Assembly: GCF_001949125.1 (NCBI RefSeq)
Contig: NZ_MSTI01000047.1
Coordinates: 1 to 31,530 of the forward strand
Reading direction: 5' to 3'
Length of the DNA: 31,530 nucleotides
DNA from: Deinococcus marmoris
Lineage (GTDB): Bacteria; Deinococcota; Deinococci; Deinococcales; Deinococcaceae
Every line of letters starts with the position of its first letter. The first letter of the stretch is position 1. Positions 25,536 to 31,530 of the stretch are shown here, one piece after another. Both the position numbers and the translations under genes were made by a program. The notes beneath the pieces are model-generated. The model saw only the letters and a list, made by a program, of their open reading frames with translations, was not told where the DNA came from and did not search any database.

Positions 25536-26498
25536 ATGCCCATTGCCGGAAACCGGACCCTGATCGCCGAAGGACAGCGGGCGCTGGCGGTGGTCCACGC
25601 CGTCAACAGCGAGACCCGCCTGTCGATGCTGAGCCTGCTGTCGCACAGCCCCATGAACGTCAGTGAACTGACCGCCGCGATGGGACTGCCGCACTCGACG
25701 GTCAATTTCAACCTCAAACTGCTGGAGGAAGCCGGGCTGCTGGAAGTGCAGTACATGCCCGGCACACGCGGGCGGCAGAAGCTGATCAGCAAACGCTACG
25801 AGGAAATTCTGATCAAGTTGCCCGGCGCGGCGGTCAGCGCCCAGTCCAACGTGGTGGAAATCTCCATGCCCATCGGCAATTACCGCCGTTCGGACGTGAC
25901 CTCCACCTGTGGGCTGGCCACCGAATCCAAGCTGATCGGGATGGTGGACGACCCGCGCTCCTTCTTCGAGCCGGAGCATGTGTTCGCTCAGATCATCTGG
26001 TTCCGGCACGGCACGCTGGGCTATGACTTTCCCAACAATCTGCCGCACGGCGCGGAGGCCAGTGAGCTGGAACTGTCGGTGGAACTGTGTTCCGAGGCCC
26101 CCGAACACGATCTCGACTGGCCCTCGGACATCACGGTCTGGGTCAACGACACCGAGATCGGCACCTGGACCAGTCCGGCGGATTACGGCGGCGTGCGCGG
26201 GCGGCATACCCCGCTGTGGTGGCCGATCAACCACACCCAGCACGGCCTGCTCAAGCGCTTCAAGATCAGCCGCGAGGGTACGTTCATCGACGGCAAGCAG
26301 GTGGGCGACACGTCCATTGAGCAGCTCAAACTGGGTGACCAGCCCCAGATTCAGGTGCGGGTGGGCGTCAAGGACGACGCGCGCTACAAGGGCGGCGTCA
26401 ACCTGTTCGGCCACAAATTCGGCAACAACGAGCAGGACCTGCTGATGCGCCTGTGGTACGAATTCCGCGAGGGCGAGCGCCCCTACGTGATCAAGTAG
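25536..26498 (+). CDS. ArsR-type transcriptional regulator with large C-terminal sensor-like domain
   Basis: 320 aa. The N-terminal winged helix-turn-helix of ArsR type covers about residues 12-90: RLSMLSLLSHSPMNVSELTA, then the recognition helix PHSTVNFNLKLLEEAGLLEV, then the wing GTRGRQKLISKRYEEILI. A C-terminal domain of over 200 residues, Trp/Gly-rich and beta-looking, follows (MPIGNYRRSDVTSTCGLATE, VDDPRSFFEPEHVFAQIIWF, WPINHTQHGLL). There is no metal-binding CxC motif, so this is not a metal sensor. Similar long ArsR proteins sit beside sugar genes in other bacteria. ATG 25536 has AAGGAG 4 nt upstream. It is divergent from the ABC operon and most likely its regulator, sensing the sugar through the C-terminal domain. 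Confidence 0.88.
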   Translation: MPIAGNRTLIAEGQRALAVVHAVNSETRLSMLSLLSHSPMNVSELTAAMGLPHSTVNFNLKLLEEAGLLEVQYMPGTRGRQKLISKRYEEILIKLPGAAVSAQSNVVEISMPIGNYRRSDVTSTCGLATESKLIGMVDDPRSFFEPEHVFAQIIWFRHGTLGYDFPNNLPHGAEASELELSVELCSEAPEHDLDWPSDITVWVNDTEIGTWTSPADYGGVRGRHTPLWWPINHTQHGLLKRFKISREGTFIDGKQVGDTSIEQLKLGDQPQIQVRVGVKDDARYKGGVNLFGHKFGNNEQDLLMRLWYEFREGERPYVIK

Positions 26499-26663
26499 GG
26501 CCTGCCACCCTCAGCGAATCAGCAACCGAAGGCCGTCGGGCGCAAAGGGCACGGGCCGCACGCAGCGTGACGGAGCCGGGCATCAGACCCGGATACCGCC
26601 GCCCCTTCCCGCCGACAAAGCCCATAAACTCGTGCCCAGTGCAACCCCCACAGCCTTCCCGCC

Positions 26664-28229
26664 CTAAAACCCCGGATTCACCGACGCGCCGCCCAGACGG
26701 TACTGAAACGCCATTCGCTGCGGCCCGATGATCTGCGAGCCGCCCACCGTACCCAGCGGCGTGCCGAGAGAGACGCGGGTGCCCACACTGACCAGCGGCT
26801 CAGACAGGCCAAAATACGCGCTGATGGCGCTGGAGTGGTCCACCAGCACCACCCAGCCCAGCGAGGCGTAATACGTCACCGCCAGCACGTTGCCCTCGCG
26901 CGCGGCCACCGCCTGCGAGCCGTCCGATGCGGCCAGGACCACCCACGGCGAGCCGCCGGTGCCGTAGGGAGCGCTGACCCGCCCGCCCGGCAGTGGAAAG
27001 CCCAGCGGGCCAGTGACGGCGGGCAGCGGCTGCAATTCCTGCGCCACGCGGTCCTGGGCCGCCTGGACCTGCTGGCTGCGCTGCTGCAAGGCGTCCTGCT
27101 CGCGCTGAAGCTGTTGCTCGCGGGCGCGCTGCTGCTGCTCCCGCACGGCCTGCTGCTGGGCTTCACGGGCGGCCTGTGCCCTGGCCTGGGCCTCGGCCTG
27201 CTGTTGGGCCACTTGGCGGGCACGTTCAGCGGCCTCGCGGGCGCGCTGGGCCGCCTGCTCTCTGGCAATGCGCTCCTGCTCGGCGCGGATCGCCGCCAGC
27301 CGGATGGCCTCCTGGCGGGCGCGTTCCTGGGCCACGCGAATCCGCAGGGCCTCGGCCTCGCGGCGTTTGCGCTCCTCCTCCAGGCGGCGCTGGCGCTCGG
27401 CCTCGATCCGCACCTTCTCCGCCGTGACCTGGGTGATCAGGCCGTCGATGGTGCGGGCGGTCAGGGCGCGCTCGGCCTGCCGCTGGGTGGCCAGGGCGCG
27501 CTGGCCCTGCTCGCTGTCGCGCAGCCCCGCCAGCAGGGTGTTCTGCTCGCCTCTGCGCGCCTTCAGGCGGCCCAGGGCGGCATTGCGCTGCGCCCCGATG
27601 TCCTTGAGGGTCTGGGTCTGCTGGGCCTGCTGCGCCCGCTGCTCGTCCAGCGTCGCTACCTCGCCCTTGAGGTTCTGGATGATGCGGTTGTTGTACTGCC
27701 CGGCCATGTTGGCGTAGCGCAGGCGGATCAGCAGGTCCGAGAGACTGCGCGACTGCGACAGCAGCCCCAGGTAATCGTTGCTGCGGCTGCGGTACTGGAG
27801 GCTCAGGATCTCGCGCACGTCCCCCTTCAGGCGCTCAACGCGGGCGGTGGTCACGCCCAGTTGGGAGGTCGTGTCGGCCAGTTGCCCCTCGGCCAGCGCG
27901 GTGCGGGTGTTCAGGACCGCAAGCTGGTTTTCCAGGTCCGAAACCTGGGCCGCCAGCGCGTCCAGCTTGGCCAGCGCCTCTTTCTGCTGCGCGCTGAGGT
28001 TCTGGATGCTCTTGCGGATGCGGTTCAACTCATTGGCCTGCGCCGCGCTGAGCTGCTTTTGCTGCTGCAACTCCTGCTGAAGCTGCTGCAACTTCTGGGA
28101 AGTGGTCTGCGCCCCCACACCCTGTCCCAGCAGGGCAACGCTCAGGACGGCGAGCAGGCCCGCACGCCGCAGACCTCCAGTGACCAGCCCTCCAGTGACC
28201 GGTCCTTCAGTCGCCAGTCCTCCAGCCAC
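26664..28229 (-). CDS. EnvC-like coiled-coil protein with degenerate LytM/M23 domain
   Basis: 521 aa. A short N-terminal pentapeptide-repeat segment (AGGL, TEGP, TGGL, TGGL) precedes the hydrophobic export signal RRAGLLAVLSVALLGQ. Then come two long coiled coils (about 40-270, then an Arg/Glu/Gln-rich stretch to about 400), and a LytM/M23-like domain (about 415-521: LPGGRVSAPYG, AAREGNVLAVTYYASLGWVVLVDHSS, VGTRVSLGTPLGTVGG). The metal ligands are missing: HxxxD is replaced by WVVLAA and the C-terminal HxH by FQY. As with E. coli EnvC it is likely an activator of a wall hydrolase rather than an enzyme. GTG 28229 shares one base with the ftsX stop. It forms an operon with ftsE and ftsX. Confidence 0.87.
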   Translation of the reverse strand: MAGGLATEGPVTGGLVTGGLRRAGLLAVLSVALLGQGVGAQTTSQKLQQLQQELQQQKQLSAAQANELNRIRKSIQNLSAQQKEALAKLDALAAQVSDLENQLAVLNTRTALAEGQLADTTSQLGVTTARVERLKGDVREILSLQYRSRSNDYLGLLSQSRSLSDLLIRLRYANMAGQYNNRIIQNLKGEVATLDEQRAQQAQQTQTLKDIGAQRNAALGRLKARRGEQNTLLAGLRDSEQGQRALATQRQAERALTARTIDGLITQVTAEKVRIEAERQRRLEEERKRREAEALRIRVAQERARQEAIRLAAIRAEQERIAREQAAQRAREAAERARQVAQQQAEAQARAQAAREAQQQAVREQQQRAREQQLQREQDALQQRSQQVQAAQDRVAQELQPLPAVTGPLGFPLPGGRVSAPYGTGGSPWVVLAASDGSQAVAAREGNVLAVTYYASLGWVVLVDHSSAISAYFGLSEPLVSVGTRVSLGTPLGTVGGSQIIGPQRMAFQYRLGGASVNPGF

Positions 28230-28233
28230 TACT
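28174..28233 (-). repeat. 15-bp tandem repeat, four units, at the ftsX/envC-like junction
   Basis: Units 28174-28188, 28189-28203, 28204-28218 and 28219-28233 align on CCTCCAGTGACCAGC (plus strand) with increasing divergence. In protein they give the pentapeptide repeats before the export signal of the EnvC-like protein. The last unit contains its GTG start and the ftsX stop. Confidence 0.7.
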
Positions 28234-29092
28234 CCAGCTCCTGCAAGTAGCGGCGGCTGGCGAAAATGCTGCCCAGCAGGCCAATTAAGATGCCCAGCGC
28301 CGCCACGCCGCCCAGCACCGGCAGCAGGGTATTCCAGTCGGTGACCACCGGAAACACCGGGGCCAGCTCACGCACGCGCCCGGCCAATCCCAGGTAGGCG
28401 GGGGTCAGCAGGGCCAGGGCCAGCGCGGCGGCCAGCACGCCCACAATCAGGCCCTCAATGACGTGCGGCATGCGGATAAAGGCGCGGGTGGCCCCCAGCA
28501 GCCGCATCACGCTGATCTCGTCGCGGCGGGCGTACATCGCCACGCGCACGGCGTTCAGGATGTTGAAGAGCGTGCCCAGCAGCAGCAAACCCACCAGCAC
28601 ATAGCCTGCGCCGCGCACGGCGGTCAGGGTCTTGACGGTGGGGTCCACGTAGCCCGCGCCGTACTCCACGCCGTCCACGCCGCTGAGGGTGGAAACGGTA
28701 TTCGCCAGCGTGCGCGAGTCCTCCACCCGGCTGACCTTCATCCGCAGGGTGTCGGGAAAGGGATTGCCCACCAGCCCCGCCGCGTCGCGGGTGGACGGCG
28801 AAATCTGGCTCATTTCCTCCAGTACCTGCGCGCTGGTGACCAGCCGGGCCTCGCGCACCTGTGGCAGCGCCCTGACCTGTAAGAGCAGCGCGGCGTCGTC
28901 GGCGTCCGGGGTCAGGAAGGCGGCCACCTCCACCTGCGACTCCAGTTGCTCCAGCGTGCGGTCCACGTTCAGGGTCAGCAGCAGCACGAAGCCCAGCATC
29001 AGCAGAGTCAGGGTCATGGTCACCAGCGTCGCCAGCGTGGCCGTGAAATTGCCGCGCATGGCCAGCAGCGCCTGACGCAAGTGGTAGGTCAC
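28229..29092 (-). CDS. ftsX: cell division protein FtsX
   Basis: 287 aa. Membrane half of the FtsEX complex, an ABC-type machine that transmits ATP hydrolysis to wall hydrolases or their activators outside the membrane. One N-terminal helix (LATLVTMTLTLLMLGFVLLL) is followed by an extracytoplasmic domain of about 120 residues (VEVAAFLTPDADD, VREARLVTSAQVLEEM), then three helices with the FtsX core (GTLFNILNAVRVAMYARRDE, ISVMRLLGATRAFIRMPHVIEG). The start is GTG 29092 with AGGGG upstream. It is followed at once by the EnvC-like gene. FtsE lies 91 nt upstream across a repeat-rich spacer. Confidence 0.93.
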   Translation of the reverse strand: MTYHLRQALLAMRGNFTATLATLVTMTLTLLMLGFVLLLTLNVDRTLEQLESQVEVAAFLTPDADDAALLLQVRALPQVREARLVTSAQVLEEMSQISPSTRDAAGLVGNPFPDTLRMKVSRVEDSRTLANTVSTLSGVDGVEYGAGYVDPTVKTLTAVRGAGYVLVGLLLLGTLFNILNAVRVAMYARRDEISVMRLLGATRAFIRMPHVIEGLIVGVLAAALALALLTPAYLGLAGRVRELAPVFPVVTDWNTLLPVLGGVAALGILIGLLGSIFASRRYLQELE

Positions 29093-29103
29093 TGGCCGCC
29101 CCT

Positions 29104-29183
29104 GGCGGCGGTGATGGGTGATGGGTGATGGATGATGGAAAAAATCTCTTCTCCCTCAACCATCAACTTTCTACCATCAACCC
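29104..29183. repeat. GTGATGG-type tandem repeat in the ftsE-ftsX spacer
   Basis: On the plus strand GTGATGG(G) occurs about three times in a row followed by ATGATGG (about 29110-29136). Two copies of ACCATCAAC follow (about 29159-29181), the inverse of the same word. The arms could pair. Origin is unknown; no gene lies in the spacer. Confidence 0.5.
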
Positions 29184-29867
<684 letters not shown>

Positions 29868-30086
29868 GCCGCCGCTCTGATGTGGTCATCCATGTGGTCG
29901 AGAGGGGAAGGAAAGTGGCTGCTCATCGTCACCGCCCAGCATAGCCCAGACCATGAAGATCGGCTCAGGACAGCTCTCAGAATTGTAGGGAGACCGCCCG
30001 ACCAACCCCCAGGCCACCCCAGCCCCTGAGTTTTTTCTAAGTTGCGCCTGTCACCTGCGTTTCAATAAGCCGTCATGTGGGCGCAC

Positions 30087-30092
30087 TATTCT
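30087..30092 (+). promoter_or_regulatory. leaderless -10 box of the S41 protease gene
   Basis: TATTCT, 6 nt before GTG 30099. No clear -35. It decides the start in favour of GTG 30099 over ATG 30075. Confidence 0.5.
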
Positions 30093-30098
30093 GACCGG

Positions 30099-31415
30099 GT
30101 GAATGTCAAACGCCTGACCATCGCGGGGGCGGCCCTCGCGGCCACCGCCGCCGTCGCCTACGCCCAGCTCGGCGGGTACTCGCAGGCCAACCTGACCAGC
30201 ACCGTGGAAGGCAAGACGCTGCTGAACGTGATCGGGAGTCTCAAGCAGTACTACCTGTACCCCATCGACGACGACAAGTTGCTGCGCGGCGCGATCAACG
30301 GCGCGGTGGGCAGCCTTAACGATGAATTTACCTACTACAGCCAGCCCGAAGACAACGCCATCGATCAGGAAAATCTGGCGGGCAATTTTTATGGCATCGG
30401 CGTGCAACTGATCGCCGCCAACGCGGACGGCACTGGCGGCAAGATCGACAACGTGTTCAAGACCGGTGCGGCCATCGGCGCGGGCGTGCAGATCGGTGAC
30501 GTGTTCGTCAAGGTGGACGATACCGAGGTGATCACCAGCAAACTGAACGACCTCGTGCGGCTGGTGCGCGGCAAGCAGGGCACCACCGTGACCATCACCT
30601 TCGCCCGCAACGGCAAGCCCTACACCGTCAAGATGGAACGCCAGCCCGTCACCATCGTGGCCGTGGAAGAAACCATCCTGCCCGGCAACATCGGCTACAT
30701 CGCGCTGAATACCTTCTACAACGAGAAGGCCAGCCAGCAGTTCCGCGCCGCCGTGGCCGACATGAAGAAGAAAAACGTGACCAAGCTGATTCTGGATCTG
30801 CGCGACAACGGGGGCGGATTGCTAAACGCCGGGGTGGACGTGGCCGATCAGTTCCTCCAGAGCGGGCCGATTGTCAGCCTGCGGGACCGCAACAAGAAGA
30901 CCGAGGTGTTCGGCAAGGCCAGCAACCAGAAAACCGATTACACCGGCAAGCTGGTGGTACTGGTCAACAAGAACAGCGCCTCGGCCAGCGAAGTCGTCTC
31001 CGGCGCGCTCCAGGACGACAACCGCGCCCAGATCATCGGCGAGCAGACCTTCGGCAAGGGCGTGGCCCAGATTCCAGTCGACCTGCCCGACGGCGGCAAG
31101 ATCGCCATCGTCGCCAACGAGTGGCTGACCCCCAAGGGCCGCCAGATCCACAAGAAGGGCATCACGCCCGACATCGTGGTGAAAGACACCCGCTACACCG
31201 CCCCACTCAACTTCTCGGGCAGCGGCATCAAGGCCGGGGACAAGATCACCCTGACCGTGGCCGGCAAGCCCGTGACCGTCACCGCCGACAAGGACGGCAA
31301 GTTCACCTACACCGGCGAGGCCAAGCGTCCCAGCCAGAGCGCCACCCAGGGCGAGGCCGTGGTGGACACCCAGAACGACGCCATCCTGAGAAAGGCGCTG
31401 GAAGTCCTGAAATAA
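30099..31415 (+). CDS. S41 family C-terminal processing peptidase (CtpA-like)
   Basis: 438 aa. The signal peptide MNVKRLTIAGAALAATAAVAYA exports it. A helical N-terminal region (about 35-95) precedes a PDZ domain (about 96-180: GNFYGIGVQL, AAIGAGVQIGDVFVKVDD). The catalytic core follows: IGYIALNTF, LILDLRDNGGGLL (230-242), KNSASASEVVSGAL with Ser295, and GEQTFGKGVAQ with Lys320 and Gln324. The 25 and 4 residue spacing matches the Ser-Lys-Gln triad of E. coli Prc. The C-terminal tail (about 370-438) may be a small beta domain. GTG 30099 is preferred: it starts the signal peptide and has TATTCT 6 nt upstream. Such proteases commonly neighbour ftsEX/EnvC genes and trim wall hydrolases or their regulators. 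Here it is divergent. Confidence 0.94.
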   Translation: MNVKRLTIAGAALAATAAVAYAQLGGYSQANLTSTVEGKTLLNVIGSLKQYYLYPIDDDKLLRGAINGAVGSLNDEFTYYSQPEDNAIDQENLAGNFYGIGVQLIAANADGTGGKIDNVFKTGAAIGAGVQIGDVFVKVDDTEVITSKLNDLVRLVRGKQGTTVTITFARNGKPYTVKMERQPVTIVAVEETILPGNIGYIALNTFYNEKASQQFRAAVADMKKKNVTKLILDLRDNGGGLLNAGVDVADQFLQSGPIVSLRDRNKKTEVFGKASNQKTDYTGKLVVLVNKNSASASEVVSGALQDDNRAQIIGEQTFGKGVAQIPVDLPDGGKIAIVANEWLTPKGRQIHKKGITPDIVVKDTRYTAPLNFSGSGIKAGDKITLTVAGKPVTVTADKDGKFTYTGEAKRPSQSATQGEAVVDTQNDAILRKALEVLK

Positions 31416-31428
31416 AGTCAGGAAACTG

Positions 31429-31463
31429 AGCCTCTCCCCCGGCTGGGTGGAGGGGCTTTTTTT
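31429..31463 (+). terminator. Rho-independent terminator of the S41 protease gene
   Basis: A GC-rich imperfect hairpin (AGCC-CTCC arm at 31429-31438, GGAG-GGCT arm at 31449-31457) followed by seven T residues (31457-31463), 14 nt past the stop. Confidence 0.85.
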
Positions 31464-31485
31464 GGCGTTGGAGAAAGCGAGACCC

Positions 31486-31507
31486 CTCTCCTACGGAGCT
31501 GTACCAG
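31486..31507 (+). repeat. dispersed 22-bp repeat, copy 2
   Basis: Same word as 20330-20351 with one change in the hairpin loop. Here it is followed by another small hairpin word (CTGC-TTCG-CAG, about 31513-31523) up to the window edge, so the full element may extend beyond. Confidence 0.65.
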
Positions 31508-31530
31508 CCAGTCTGCTTCGCAGCCAGCTC

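Noticed and set aside
26499..26663. Short hairpin CCGGG/CCCGG near 26576-26592 as a terminator
   Set aside because: Only 5 bp with no T-run on either strand; nothing else was recognised in this short gap.
26835..28250. 471-codon Leu-rich open frame on the plus strand
   Set aside because: Antisense to the Gln/Arg/Glu coiled coil of the EnvC-like gene, which turns into Leu/Ala on the other strand.

Overview
The window looks like chromosomal DNA of a Deinococcus species. It is GC-rich and densely packed. It opens with the 5' end of a 16S rRNA gene on the minus strand. Many genes start directly at, or within a base or two of, the predicted transcript start, with a TANNNT -10 box 6-7 nt before the start codon, as described for Deinococcus leaderless mRNAs. 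It encodes an FrnE-type disulfide isomerase with CPWC and C-X4-C motifs. The class II photolyase argues against D. radiodurans R1 itself, which is known to lack photoreactivation. The genus call is inference.

Layout. 1-593: 16S 5' end with its leader and promoter, then the upstream region of prfB. 594-4185 (plus): prfB with a programmed +1 frameshift, a Ser/Thr protein kinase with an HQD catalytic loop, and a thioredoxin-like/CcdA-like redox pair. 4245-8394 (minus): cyclophilin, M29 aminopeptidase, membrane diguanylate cyclase, trmL and ispF. 8551-12548 (minus): a small exopolysaccharide cluster of a WbaP-type initiating sugar-phosphate transferase and two GT4 glycosyltransferases. 12955-15541 (minus): class II photolyase, TRIC/UPF0126 channel and DUF1697 protein. 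15606-16982 (plus): secreted SH3/excalibur protein and FrnE. 16992-18517 (minus): GNAT acetyltransferase and terC, the latter behind a yybP-ykoY type (Mn2+) riboswitch with a terminator. 18812-20208 (minus): two overlapping, distantly paralogous lipoproteins.

20420-26498 is a sugar uptake locus: a CUT2/YtfQ-like ABC transporter (binding protein, double ATPase, two permeases) on the minus strand, facing away from an ArsR-type regulator on the plus strand. The shared intergenic region holds good promoters for both sides and several palindromes. A terminator-like hairpin separates the binding protein from the ATPase gene.

26664-31415 is a cell-wall/division locus: ftsE, ftsX and an EnvC-like coiled-coil protein whose LytM domain lacks the metal ligands, with a divergent S41 C-terminal processing protease. 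The window ends in a copy of a short dispersed repeat that also lies at about 20330.

The most useful observations are the Mn riboswitch in front of terC, the FtsEX/EnvC/Ctp arrangement with a 15-bp minisatellite forming the EnvC start, the sugar-locus regulatory region, the lipoprotein pair and the dispersed repeat. No CRISPR array, insertion sequence, phage gene or tRNA was recognised.
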